Below, in pieces: positions 1 to 11,700 of a stretch of 36,938 nucleotides of DNA; the first letter of the stretch is position 1, and every line of letters begins with the position of its first letter. The notes under the pieces are model-generated. The model was not told the DNA's origin. It did no database searches and was given only the letters and a program-made list of their open reading frames with translations. The stretch is taken from NCBI GenBank assembly GCA_002897115.2, contig BCIH01000001.1:174364-211301 (forward strand), written 5' to 3'. The position numbers and the translations under genes were made by a program. This DNA comes from Prototheca cutis. Its lineage: Eukaryota; Chlorophyta; Trebouxiophyceae; Chlorellales; Chlorellaceae.

Positions 1-59
1 CCCCCCCCCCCCCCCCCCAACACACACACACACACACCCACCACCAAAAACACCCACAG
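1..59. repeat. C homopolymer and CA repeat in an NHA intron
   Basis: The window opens with 18 C residues, then a (CA)n run to about position 37. The stretch ends in a CACAG splice acceptor at 55-59, so it is the 3' part of an intron of the antiporter gene. The pyrimidine-rich run may serve as its polypyrimidine tract. The C run at the very edge may also mark where the contig sequence becomes unreliable. Confidence 0.75.
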
Positions 60-696
60 GCTTGCTGATCATGTACTTCCTCGAGTACTATGACATGCTC
101 TCTGGCGGCGCCCTCGGCGCGCTGACGGTAGGCCTGGCCGCCTCCAACTTTTGGGAGCGGGGTTTCCCCGGGCGCCTGTCACTGGGCGCAAACTTCCAGT
201 ACTCGCCCGAAGGTGTGGCGGTGAGAGGCCAGGACCAGTTTTTTTTTGGTAATCGTGTGGTCGACCGTCTGGGCGCTGGCCACCCCCCCGGGTAATTCTT
301 GTGCTCCACCTGTTGTGCTCCATCCTCAATGGGGCCACCCGCTCCAACATTTTACCCTCCGTCGTAGTTGAGAGGGTGCTGGCCATCATCTGGTCCTGGG
401 TGATGGAGCCCATACTGTTTGTTACGATCGGCTCGTCCATCTACTTCAAGTCGCTGTCGAGCGGCACCATTCCCAGGTCCCTCGTCATCATCTTCACTGG
501 TGAGAGTGCCCGCCGGCTGGGGCTGGGCCCGGGTTGTGACGGAGATTGGTGTGCATGCAAACGAGGTTTTCCTGGACGGACCTGGAAAGACACCATGGGC
601 CGTTCCTGGCTGGACATTGTACTGCATGCCCTTGCATCACCATCAGGCGCGCTCTCTGGAGAACCGTGCGACCACCGCAGTCCTCCCTCCCTTCCC

Positions 697-743
<47 letters not shown>

Positions 744-2222
744 CTGAACAAATGCAGGGCTCATTGTCCGCATCATCACGACGTTCCTGGCCATGAGCGG
801 GTTTGGTTATACCATCAGGGAGAAGATTTTTTATGCCATCGCGTGGACGCCAAAGGCCACAGTGCAGGCCGCCCTCTCAGGTCGGTTGAGTCGACGTCTG
901 TGTGGAGATGGATGGGCCACTGTCTGGTTGCTGCGTCTGTTTGTCAAATGACGCGGGGTCCTGTCAGCAGAGCGTGGGCAGCCCTTTCAACGTGCCGGAG
1001 GAAGGAAGAGCGGGGTGGCGGCTGCCTGCTTCTGCGGCCGGTCCTCACATGACCTACCTGTCCATTCCCCGTTGCAGCCACGCCGCTGGCCATGATCCAG
1101 GCGACCAAAGCCGGCCAGCCGGACTATGAGCAGTGGGAACAGTGGGGCTATGACATCCTGACCACCGGCATCTTTACCATCATCGTCTGCGCGACACTGG
1201 GTGTGACTGCCATCCACTTTACAGCGCCGCGCCTCCTCGAGATGGTCCGTACCGGGGTGCTGGTTCGACCTTGGAAAGCGGGGTTTGGGGGCCTGGTCCC
1301 TGTGGTTCCTGTGGCTGGGTTCGGGACTCATGCAGAACCGAACGAACAGGATGCGGGGCTGTGTGACCGGCCGGCCGACTGGTCCATTCGTTCTGGGAAC
1401 ATGCGTCGACCAGGGTGTGTCTGCCGCCACGCAGCCCCTAATGACCCACCATGCACATATTCACCTGCAGGCGGCACCACGGGATGAACACAGCACCCCC
1501 GGGCCGTCCTCACCTGTGGCTGGCCCCGAACAGACCATGGTGTCCGTGTCGAGCCAGCGGAGCCAGCCGCCCAAGCCCAGCGACGAGGAGCATGCCGGGT
1601 TGCCGATGCCCAGCACCGACATAGCTCTGCAGGACTATGAGATTGTGGCGCTCTACCTGGACGCCATCAGCGAACTGTCCACCCTGGTGGCCTCGGGGAA
1701 ACAGGACCCAGACAAGCTCAAGTACCTCGCGGAGAAAGTATCAGTGCTCAAGAGGGTATGCGGGGTGTGTGTGTGCCTCGGGGCTCTGCTGCTGTATGGC
1801 GGCATACAGCTGGGTGGGGAGTTGAGTGGCGGGGTAACTGGAAGGGCCGTATGGGGAGGTACTGCTTGGGGACGTCCGCAGTGTTGAGGACCTGAAAGGT
1901 CTGAGACACTCGGCCAGCAGTTGAAACACTGCACGCAAGGTGTTCCCCTGCTTCCTGGCACGTTCCAAAGTGTCTATGCTGGAAAACTTATGTTCCACAA
2001 GTCAAACACGATCGACCCCATTCCACATCCCACGCGCAGCGGCTGGAGGTAGAGGTGGGCCAGCGGGAGCTGACGGTGCGTGAGCTTTTCCGTTCCGCCT
2101 CGCTCCTGGCGGAGAACACGCCCATCGTGGTCCGGGCGAGCCACCGCACGGCGTCCCGCCAGAACAGCCTTACCAAGGCGCCATCGAGCAAGGAGGTGGT
2201 CCCCCAGCCTCCGCCTGTCTGA
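60..2222 (+). CDS. SLC9B/NHA-type Na+/H+ antiporter, 3' part
   Basis: This is the C-terminal part of a cation/proton antiporter of the CPA2 NHA (SLC9B) family, an integral membrane protein exchanging Na+ or Li+ for H+. Six exons join in phase: 60-212, 368-499, 758-880, 1078-1244, 1471-1755 and 2040-2222, giving about 347 residues. The glycine-rich helix reads SGGALGALTVGLAAS. Further membrane helices follow (IIWSWVMEPILFVTIGSS; TGIFTIIVCATLGVTAIHF), with the family signature REKIFYAIAWTPKATVQAAL between them. The ion-binding aspartates of the core lie upstream, off the window. After the last helix there is a cytoplasmic tail of roughly 150 residues, polar and partly heptad-like, longer than in the short animal SLC9B proteins. 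The exact donor of the fourth exon (ATG then GTCCGT) is a choice among several. The family call is firm; the tail exons rest on open frames and splice sites only. Confidence 0.85.
698..741 (+). repeat. (CA)22 microsatellite in an NHA intron
   Basis: About 22 uninterrupted CA units lie in the intron between the second and third antiporter exons, ending some 16 bases before the acceptor at 757. It is a likely length-polymorphic marker. Confidence 0.9.
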
Positions 2223-2510
2223 TGTACACTGCACAGGTCCCAAATCCTGCCGGCACNACAACGCATGCCACGTGGCTCGTGCGGCGCTGCGACCTGCCTC
2301 CCAAACCCTGCCTTTAGATCTGTCCAGTTGTGCCATGTACTATGGCATGTCCATTCCAGACAAGTGTCGACAGACTCATTTTTGTTTGACATTCTGGTGT
2401 ATCATAAGCCATTTCAATTCAAGAGTCAAAGGCAATGAAATGTGCTGCGAGCAAAAAGCCAAGTCGATGTCATGCCGCAGCTGGGGAGACACTGGCATCG
2501 ACACCAGTTT
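2223..2510. other. Convergent intergenic region, NHA / SNU23
   Basis: The region separates the stop codons of two converging genes (288 bases). No TGTAA on either strand and no other element was recognised. Confidence 0.6.
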
Positions 2511-3874
2511 TCATTGCTGCTTGGTCGAGCCAAAGCCGCCGAAACCCATCATCGCAGCCATGTCGGGGTCCATGCCATCATCTTCTTCATCTTGTTCCTC
2601 GTCAGGGCCCTCTTTCCTGGGGTCACCTGTGGCAAGGATGGAAGGGGGATCCACACATTGATTCTGGAGCAAGGCCAGCCGTCTCCCAAATCGAGGCGCC
2701 ATTCAGCCTTCGTATCATGGCTCACCTTCCTCATCTTCGGAACTCTCGTTCCTTGCAGCCTCGATGGCTTGCATGCCATATCCTGCGGGGTTTAATTGGT
2801 CCAGAGAGACCGGGCTGATCACACATTGGCGAGAATAATGCATCTGTTGGAGCGCCCCTAACTGCCGCCCATGCTCCCATCCACAGCACTGGTGACGAGT
2901 GCCGCCCGACCACGGCAACGCATGCAGGGAATGCACTAGCCAAAACTCAATGAGGCACGCAGCCTCGGCACACCTTCGGCGGTCTCAATCTCGGCCTCCA
3001 GTTTGCCCATCTTCTTCCTCTCCTTGGCACGTGCAAGGGCATTCTTGACCTGCACAGGCAAACAAACATGCACGAGGCATTGCAAGTCAGCTGCGCATGC
3101 ACCATCTGAAATATAATTGTAAGGCTCTCTCCAAGCAGCCACGACTACATGCATGTGACACAGGCAGAGCCCTGCCGCTCCAACACCCCACCGACCTGCT
3201 CCGTGGTGGACTGCTCCACGCGCATGCTCATCCCCAGAGCCCGTTGGTGCCATTTGCCATTGACGTGGTCCAGCATGGACAGCGAGTCCTTAAGGACGCA
3301 GTTGCATACGTTGCAGTAATAGCCCGCTTGCTGATCGAGGGGGGTACCCACAGACACGATCTGCGACTTGTGCAGATTCGCAGCCAGGTCAATCTTGTGT
3401 TCCCGTGCCTTGAGGGTCGCACGCTGAACAATGAGACCCTGGTGCAACGGGTCCCTCTCTGTGGAATGGATGCGATAATCCACATTGATGTCACGAGAGT
3501 CGACCGCTGACCGAAGCATCGGAAGGACCAGCTCACCCTACGCAGCGTGTGGCCCAGGCAGCCAACGGCGACCTATTGCACAACCACCACCCACCCCCTC
3601 ACCCATGCGTCGACGCTTCCGTGCATCAAACTTGCTCTCCTCATCCTTTGCTTCCTGTCCATGCGACGCCAATGTGCAGGGGGGTTCCTGACTCATGCAG
3701 CTTTGCATGTTCCAACTCCACTACTGACCAGCTTATGCACAGAAGATAAGCGCGACAAGCTCCTCCACGTACCTCTGCATCGCGCTGCTTTGCTCTGTCT
3801 TCGTACTCCGACTTATCCCATGTCCTGCGCGCTGTGTTGTCGACCCCAGCGGCCTTCTTGTTGGCAGTCGACAT
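2511..3874 (-). CDS. ZMAT2: SNU23/ZMAT2, U4/U6.U5 tri-snRNP protein
   Basis: This is the homologue of human ZMAT2 and yeast Snu23, a zinc-finger protein of the tri-snRNP and the spliceosomal B complex that acts near the 5' splice site. Six exons (3773-3874, 3603-3654, 3196-3506, 2974-3049, 2726-2782, 2511-2626) close in phase to 237 residues, close to the usual length of about 200. The N terminus has the conserved RRTWDKSEYE pattern. The matrin-type C2H2 finger is YYCNVCNCVLKDSLSMLDHV followed by NGKWHQ. After it come GMSMRVEQST and a lysine/glutamate-rich helix, and the protein ends in an acidic stretch and the family hallmark MGFGGFGSTK. The start is the ATG that places WDKSEYE at the expected distance; an upstream extension of the frame lacks similarity. 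The gene shares a 269-base divergent promoter with IWS1. Confidence 0.95.
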
Positions 3875-4143
3875 GGTGCCCTTCGGGGCCTTCTTGTGCA
3901 GGTGGAAGCAACAAGCCTTCTCACATNTCACAGTAAAATAAAGTCAGTGTCGGATATTGGAAATATATTTCATGACTGGAGGGAACTGTGTCCCACTTTT
4001 GGCCCTGGAAAGAGGAATGCCGGGATCACGATCTTCATGCAAGTGGCTCATCTCGGAAGAGGGAGCGAAAGNCTCTCGCGCCGAGCACCATCTATATGTA
4101 TCCCTGCCGTGGACGAGGTGAGATCTGAGCAGCATTCGGTAGA
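3875..4143. promoter_or_regulatory. Divergent promoter, SNU23 / IWS1
   Basis: Only 269 bases separate the start codons of two divergently transcribed genes, both acting on nascent mRNA, so this must contain both promoters and 5' leaders. It includes an AT-rich patch near 3940-3975. I could not assign a TATA box or a defined factor site. Confidence 0.6.
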
Positions 4144-6290
4144 ATGGGCGACAGTGCCTCAGAATCAGAAGGCGTTGGCCTGGAGCCAACGTCCGCAGGC
4201 GCCAAGGATGGCGCCCGGAGCAAGCTCCTCGAGCTCGCCAAGCGCAAACGCGAGGAGCAGGTACCATGAGCGCGATACATTCTGCAAATTGACACATCCT
4301 CTGTCTAAAAGGTTCCAGGATTCAAGGAAGCCCTTGCTTCTTGCAGGCAGCAGAGGCCGCTGCTGCTGCCGCTACTGGAGCAAAGGGAGGACAGGGTGCC
4401 GTCGATTTCGGGGACAGCGATGCCGAGGAAGAAGAGGAAGCGATAGCTCCCGAGGATCAGCAGCGTGCTGCGGCTCCAGGTGAGGCGTGCCGGGCTGAGG
4501 TGTGCTTGGCCAAGACGCGGGGCTTGGAGGGAGGTGCCGCCCGTCATCCCGGACGGCGCCATTGGTGATGTGGTCTCCTGACACTCGGTCTCGCGACCCT
4601 CCCTCAGTCGACCATGGGGATCTGTTTGGGGACGAGGAGTCCGATGAGGAGCTACCCGTCCAAGCAACCGAAGAGGACCGAGCCTTCATTGACGACGCTG
4701 GGGTCCCGGAGGACCAGCAGATTGATTTTGGTGATGATGCGGACCAGCAGGTGTGCGGAGGCAGGGAGGAAGCGACCAGGGCTCTTTGCGGTCGTTTCAT
4801 GCATGGTGAAAAAACTCAGAGAGCTCCCNGTGCTGCTGAAAACTCGCGGTGCAGTTCACCAAGGATGACGAGGCCGAAGAGGGTGACCTTGAGGACGAGC
4901 TGGACAAACTCTTCAACAAGCGGCGGCACCGCGAGTCCCAGTCCGAGCACGAGACCAGGCAGCTCATTGACAACTTCCTGGCACAGATGGAGGTTGCCGT
5001 GGAGGAGGACATGAAGGATTTCGAGCAGGGTGAGTGCCCCAGGCATGGGCAGTCGTGTTTGGCCGTGCTGGGCTCCCCGTGTTGAGTGCAGGCCAAGGAA
5101 GTGGAGCAGCACTGTTTGCACTGGGGGAGAAACTCTGACACACATCCAATCTTTGCTACAGGACGTCCTGCAACGCACAAGTTGAGGATGCTGGGTAAAG
5201 TCAACGACATGTTGTCGACAAAGCGGTTGCACAACGACATGCTGGATGCTGGCCTGCTAGGTGCGCGGCCAGGGTATGCTGTGCAGTGCGGCCCCTTCTT
5301 TGCAAGAGTGGGAGCTGGATGAGGGGACAGCTGGCAGGCGAGGCACACATGCCTGCGTCTGACATCGTTCGGGACCACGCGCAGGTGTGCTGAAAGCCTG
5401 GCTGGATCCCATGCCCGATGGAACGCTGCCTAATTCGACTATCCGGGCAACAATTTTGAAGCTGCTCAACGTCCTGCCCATCGACTGCGCCATGGAGGAC
5501 AGGAAAGAGCAGCTCAAACGCTCCGAGCTGGGAAAGAGCGTGATGTTTCTAGCCAAAGTGTCAGGTGTGCAGACAGGCGTGATAGCAACGGGGCCCCACT
5601 TTCATGGTTCGAGGATCATCTCAGTGCATCCCCGCCTCTGGGTCGTTTTGCAGATGAGACCCCTGCCAACAAGAGACTGGCCAGGAATTTGGTTGAGAAG
5701 TGGAGCAGGCCCATTCTCGTCTCCAGACAGAACAGGAACACCGACTCCTATGAAGATCAGCAGATATTGGCAGCCCGTCAGAGCAGGCTTGCTGCTGCAG
5801 CACCAAAGGTGGGTCGGTCTGTTGAGGACAGAGAGGTGGCCGTCTTCACCACCCAACCGGACACCACGCCTTCCGTTGTCCTCATGGCTTTGTTACAAAT
5901 ATACACTTCGAATCCCGGACCACAGGTGGACAACGATGTGGATCCTTTGGGAAGGCCGGTTGCCCTCAAACCTGGGGATCCAGGGTTCCGGCGACATGCA
6001 GCCATCCCAGAGGCAGCATCCCTGGACTATGTGAGACAACCAGAGTCCAAGGTCTTCATGCATGCAAATAAGGGATCAGGCAACGATGGGCGAGGTACGA
6101 AGTTTGNGGCCGAGGGGGTTGAGCCTGTGCGAATCTGTGAGCACTGGTCTAAGGTGCCGAACACCATGCAACTATCGCTCTGCACACAGGTGAGCACCGA
6201 CTGAGCAAGAAATTCAAGACGATGGGCAAGAAGAGTCAATTTGGCAGAGCTGCCAATGTCAGCGTGGAAGGACGCAATGTGACATTGTGA
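4144..6290 (+). CDS. IWS1: IWS1/SPN1 transcription elongation factor
   Basis: IWS1 (yeast Spn1) binds SPT6 and RNA polymerase II and couples elongation to mRNA processing in the nucleus. Nine exons (4144-4260, 4347-4479, 4608-4750, 4855-5029, 5162-5260, 5385-5564, 5654-5808, 5926-6094, 6190-6290) close in phase to 423 residues. Residues 1-145 are low-complexity and acidic, with DFGDSDAEEEEE and DLFGDEESDEEL. Residues about 190-290 form the conserved TFIIS N-terminal-type helical domain, with KLRMLGKVNDMLSTKRLH, AWLDPMPDGTLPNSTIR and the helix ending ELGKSVMFLAK. The segment KRLARNLVEKWSRPI is typical of IWS1. The C terminus has a basic patch and NVSVEGRNVTL. The protein is shorter than the human one because the acidic N-terminal arm is short. 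A TGTAA lies 20 bases after the stop. Confidence 0.95.
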
Positions 6291-6309
6291 TGCGTGATAA
6301 CGCCCAGAC

Positions 6310-6314
6310 TGTAA
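6310..6314 (+). terminator. Possible polyadenylation signal of IWS1
   Basis: TGTAA, the green-algal polyadenylation motif, lies 20 bases after the IWS1 stop. This would give an unusually short 3' UTR, so the true site may lie further on. Confidence 0.35.
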
Positions 6315-7602
6315 CAGTTGGATGATCCTTGAATCGCGGCCCCTTTAGAGTCTGGATTTTAGGGAATGATGAAGACCGGCGGCTTGCAGGTGCGAGGGAC
6401 TTTGTCCCGACGGTATCAAGGCAAGGCATGAAGGAATCAGAAAGTGGGAGGTCCTGACAGGTAGATGTCCCATACACTGCTCAGCAGCCGACCTCGTTCA
6501 CCAGCGACTGGTCCCCGTTAAAATCGGAGCTCCTTGTCTATCAAGAGAAATGAGGGCAGAGAACTAGCTGCGGCATGTTCATAGCAGCATCTGTGCATTT
6601 ATTGATCGGATTCCACCCAGGTCACATCAGCAGGAAGGACAAAACATCTCGCTTCATTCAGATCCGGAACACATAATGATGCTGCGCAAGTCCTACATCA
6701 AATCTGTCTACTGTGATGAAGTGATAGAGCCAGGGAATATCTAATCCCCTGAACTGCAGCTGCTCCGCGTAGACGTGCTCTCTGCCGACATTGAGCGGCG
6801 CAGTTCTAACGCTAGAGACGCTAAATAATGACGTGAGTTGAGAACCGACCCTAGACTCTTGTTACCNAATATTCTCGTCCACGAGCATCTCAAGACGGAA
6901 ACATGGTGCAATGATTGCGAATGGAGCTCATTCCATCAACTTGGGCCGGGACACTGCTCTGATGCATAGCCGTCAACAGGACAGGAGCAGATATATCGCG
7001 CATTGGAACCCCTTTGGATGACGAACATCAGACGTTGCGATGTTATTTCCCAGTTCTTTCTGCAACACGGGGTCAAGACGGGCATGTAGACATCCTTATC
7101 AGACTGCAAGTACTTTCCAAGGAGCATTACCCAATGGAAAAACGGGTGAGACGTGTACTGAAAAAAGCCTTGCAAAAGGAAAACTCATGGACAACGAGGG
7201 CATCGAACAAGACGTGGCTTCGCCACTTCGGGCGTCATGACACATGCACCAATGATTCCATGAGATAGTGAGGGCGGAGATTGAAGCAACGAAATCTTTT
7301 CCCTTCCGCATAGTCAGCCATGAAGCGCGCAATTACTGACCATTGAGTGCCTATGCAACCATGTTTGCATGTCAGACGCTGCAAGCGGCTAAATGCCACC
7401 ATCTGATTCACAACGCAAATGGGTCATCAGACCAACCGCCAGAATCGAGGTGGCCTGAGCTTTGTTATGTTGACCTTGCCACAACTATTCAGGTAGTTCA
7501 TGACTTGTTCTGTTGTGGTGTGCATGTTCTGGCACAGCCAGCATTTGATTAAGATGCTGCCGCGATATTAACGACACCCAATCAACGGAATTGGGAACGA
7601 TC

Positions 7603-7648
7603 CCCCCCCCCCCCCCCCCCCCCCCCCCCCATCCCCCCCCCCCCCCCC
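7603..7648. repeat. Long C homopolymer, one T interruption
   Basis: Two C runs, separated only by AT near position 7631, are followed by GGGGG. On the minus strand this is a G run long enough to form quadruplex structure. Its exact length is likely uncertain in the assembly. Confidence 0.85.
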
Positions 7649-8707
7649 GGGGGCTATAGAGAGTGTGCATCGTAAGCTTTGCGTCTTGCTGATTAAGAAT
7701 GAATATTTGCATCGTTACATGTAGTTTGCAATGGCAATCTCCCTACGGGTGTTCGCCCTTGTTGAACATAAAGTCCAGCTAAAAAGGTAATGTCAAGAGC
7801 GGTCTTGGCAAGGACATGGACCGCAAGGAAACAAGACATCTCGCCAGCATTATCCGCAGAGTCAGGCACCCTTCGTAGTCTTTCTTACTTTGGAGTCACT
7901 GGGCATCATGTTTGCAAGCGACTGGAATAGGCGTGACGATTTTGACAACTGTCGCGGTTTAACCATCTGGTTCTTCCGAGCCTCTGCCTGAGAACCACGC
8001 AGCCCTTTGCAATTGAGCAATATTGAGGAGTGAGTAGTTCTCTCAGCACGTAGAACAACGTTCGTGCAGCCCACACACTGGTTGTGCTCATCATATGAAG
8101 GAAAATGGATTGGCGACTTGAAAGCAGCAGATCGAGTTCAACACTGAACAGGGCTTCAGGCATGCGACATCAAGCATAGCCATTAGAAAAGAAATGGTGC
8201 AGGACTATATCATAGTCCATTAGTCGGGGAGAAGTACTCCAATGGAGATAGTAAGGTCAGGCCGCAGACCCTGGTAACAGGTCCTATTATAACCAGCGGA
8301 AAATATTGCTGGAATCGCATCCTGAATTTTCTGAATGGATGGTGATTTTGATCTTGCATCCATAAGAAGTTGGGACTATCATGGAGAATCTGGTGCGCTC
8401 AACTGGGTAACAAACGAAGCAGATGGGATGTCCCTCATTGCGACATGCAAGAAACTTTGCAGCAGTAATTGACCTACGAGGGTGGGTTCTGCAAGGTACT
8501 CCTGCCAAATGAAATTCCACGATCCCGTTCCGCGGGCGGTTTCTAGTCAAACAATTGCATCGGATCAGTATGCAAAGAAGTTCACCTGCGAGGTCTCTGT
8601 GCATGAGGGATCTGTTCCCATAACCTTTCATAGACAGGCCGTCCACTTGCTTTCCCACAANNAACATTTGTTTGTACTCCTATCCAGCTGGCAGTGCGAG
8701 TTCACTC

Positions 8708-8712
8708 TTACA
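8708..8712 (-). terminator. Possible polyadenylation signal of eIF4G
   Basis: TTACA on the + strand (TGTAA on the coding strand) lies about 21 bases after the eIF4G stop codon. Confidence 0.35.
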
Positions 8713-8732
8713 TGACCTGGACCCTGCACGAT

Positions 8733-11700
8733 CTATGCAGCAAGCAAGCCACCGAGGGAGAAGGTCTCCACAACCTTGGCCACCGCCTTCTCGTCATCCC
8801 TCTCAAATGACGGCAGATAACTTGCAATGCTCAGGTTGGCAGACTTCCATGCCTCCTTGGTGGCTTCCGCATCGTCTCTGCTCATCAGGAAACGCAAGAG
8901 CGCCCCAATGACCTGCAGGCGGTAATTGAAGAAGGATGGATGTCTGTACTTCGACCCGTGAACATTGCTCACTGGCATTTTCGGCACAATCTCGAAATTC
9001 TCACCTTGGCGGCGTTACCACTATCAACAAGCGGCGTGTCTTCGCCTTCGGCAACTTCCTCATTACTAGCTCTCAAAATCTCTTGCGCCGTCTCCTCCAG
9101 CTTAAGCAAATCGTTAGCCACGAGGGCACCCAGCAATTCTCCAGTCTGCGTGGATTGAGCTCGCCAAGATTAAGCATGCCGCAATAATTGACGGGGGACC
9201 ATCATGCAATATCTCACGCTCAAGTTTACTTACTGGTACAGCCGCGACCGGCTTATCCTCCAAGTTGTCCACAAGATTAGCCAGCAACAATGCAGTTCCT
9301 TCCTTAAAGTGATCCGCGGTCAACTTCTCCCTGCGCAGAGGACAACAAAATTATAGCTAGACATTAATAGCGATCCTTTCCAGGTATAGAAAACGCGTCC
9401 ATTTCACTACGAAAGCCCCATATTGGCTCCCCCAGAGATCATTGCACCAGGCACCGCAGCAGCCTGCGACTTACTTGATGAGCTCGCTCTCAATGAGTTT
9501 CAGCGATGGCTCCCACTCAACGCCCTTCTTGAACAGGACGGCATTCAACACAGCATCCACAACTTGGTCGCCGGAATTACCAGACGCCTTGAGGAGGTCC
9601 CTGCCATGGTGACGCTCGATATGTGTGAACCACGGTGTTGCTCGATGAAGTAGGGCAAGGACATGCGGATCCGTGCACTACACCCAAAAACTCACTCAAT
9701 TGCCAGCCTGGCCTCTTTCTCGTCGAGCAGTGAAGCCCATTCCTGGAGCATATTGGCTGCAGGCCCACGGATGTCCGCCGCCTCCTTTGTCTCAACGGGC
9801 GTTGCCGGCCGGTCAGGGCTGGCCTCAGCAGCCTTAGGAACAGATGCAGTCCGCTCCGGCCTGGCCACAACCCTGCACAAGGTACGCGCATGAACGAAGT
9901 TCAGCCACGGCATAAAGGGCGTGGTCCGTGGAGGAAACCTATCACACTACCCAACTCCCGCTTCCATTCGCTCGTACTCACCGAACTTCGCGGGTGGCTG
10001 GACCAGCCCGGCCACCGGGCCTGAGGCTCTGCTGGCCACCCATTCCTTCCTGAGAGCTCACTCTGTGCATGGGCCTGAACGGCCCATCGACCCTCGTATC
10101 CATGTAAGGCTGGCGCCTGCATCAGAAGTAAAGCGGCCACTCTGTAAGTCGCCCCTTGTGTTGCACAGAGATGCAAGGCGGTCGTTCCATCCGCCAAATC
10201 CACTTACATCGGTGGACCCCTGCCACCCCTGGGCATGCCCCTGGGTGCCTGACGATCCAAGGCAGCCCTCATCCTGGCCTCATTCTCTGCCTCCCTGTGG
10301 ATGTCGTCAATCTTCTTCGGTCCTTCAGCCTGTAGTGCGATTGTGTTGGAGGCACTATTGAGAATCTACGTGGTCTCCACCCTCCATCTATTTTCAACAT
10401 GGCCAGCACAAAGCCGCTGGGTGAATCCCACAACCCACCTTGCGGCGCAGCACCCATTTGTTCTTGCGCAGCTCCATGAGATCTTGCAGCATGAAGCGAT
10501 GCCTCGAATCAAGCAAGGTGTTGCGTGAAAGGAGGCCAATGCGCTCGAAATACATCTGCACGTGAGGAGCAGGGCGGAGGATTTCATTCCTTCTGAATGG
10601 TCTCCCTACCTTTGTCACGATGCGCTCATACACTCCATCGTCAAGAATCTCCCACCCCCAGTATCCTTCGGTTTCCTCACATTCATGAGCTCGCGAGAGC
10701 GAGCTTTCCTCTCTTCGCCGGGCGCTGTCTGAATACGCTGCACCTTGTCAGAGTGATCAAGGAGGTTGCCAACAGTGGTCATGAGCTTGGAGAGGCACTC
10801 CACATCCTCAGGCCTCGGGTTGTTGGTCTGCAGGGAATTGGCGGAATAGCTCAATTTCAGAATGACGTGCGCCAGAGTGATCCTACAACAGCAAAGCGAG
10901 AAAGCACGCTGCGCTCCTGGGAACTCACCTCATCGAGCAACTGCTGAATGCAAGTATGCATGACCTTCTCCGTCAGCACTCCGCGGCAATACAGCTGGCC
11001 GACAAAAATAATGTTGCCCAGCATGCGCTTGCGAGCTTCCACCTCCTTCAATGCAGCAGCCCGCTCTGCCCGTTTGGCCTCGGCAGCTGCACAAATAGGG
11101 CAATGGCTTTTGCCGGTTTCAGGATGTGCTGTGGTGCCCCGTGACATTGGCAGGACAAGCCTCGCAGTCATCGCCCCAGAGTAAAGCACCCACCTGACAT
11201 CTTTGTCTGATCAGCCTCCTGCTCAATCTCGCCCTCCTCTGGAGTCTCCTTCTGCTGCAAAACAAGGGATTGGAACCCATTTTCCTCATGTCCTGCTTGC
11301 ACTGGGACAATCATTCTGGCTCGACTATGGAACAAACTCACCTCTTCATCGTTGGTCTCCTCATCAGACTCCTTGGTGCGAGATTCGCGCTCAGCCACCG
11401 CCTTCATTGCCACTACACCCTCCTCGAATTCCACTTGGCACTTGTTCAGCAGTGTGCGGCGGAACTCGACCTCCTCGCCGTTCTCATCAGTCAGCTTTGG
11501 CAGCTTGTCCTTGAGCCTGAAGAGAACATATGCAATTCCAGTGATGTGGGATGGCAGCAATATTCGTACCATGACCTCTTGCCCGATCCAATATCCTGCA
11601 GACATGGCCAACCGGCACTCACTCCTTGACGAGGCTGGCATACAGCTCTGAGAAGTTGACCTCGATCACCGCCTTATCAAAGATTTGGTCGATGAAGCTC

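Larger units (their letters stand above)
6291..8732. other. 2.4-kb gap with no supported gene
   Basis: This stretch lies between the stop codons of convergent IWS1 and eIF4G. It is visibly poorer in GC than its surroundings (28 of 60 at 6541-6600). The open frames are short, on both strands, and none resembles a known protein or shows the splice-linked exon pattern of the neighbouring genes. It carries a very long C run near 7.6 kb and ambiguous bases at 6867 and 8661-8662. It could be long 3' UTRs, a non-coding RNA locus or a decayed element; I see no terminal repeats or transposase remnant. Confidence 0.6.

Noticed and set aside
301..747. Open frame ending in a His-Thr repeat
   Set aside because: The repeat is the translated CA microsatellite in an intron; the real exon uses a different frame from 368.
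6713..6752. Possible C/D box snoRNA (GTGATGA and CTGA)
   Set aside because: The flanks cannot form the terminal stem and no internal D'/C' pair with a plausible guide was found.
7014..7268. An 84-codon + strand frame in the 6.3-8.7 kb gap
   Set aside because: It has no similarity, no splice-linked partner exons and no codon bias like that of the neighbouring genes.
8287..8667. A 126-codon minus-strand frame near the eIF4G 3' end
   Set aside because: It starts at ambiguous bases, matches no family and lies downstream of the eIF4G stop. It is more likely UTR or spacer.
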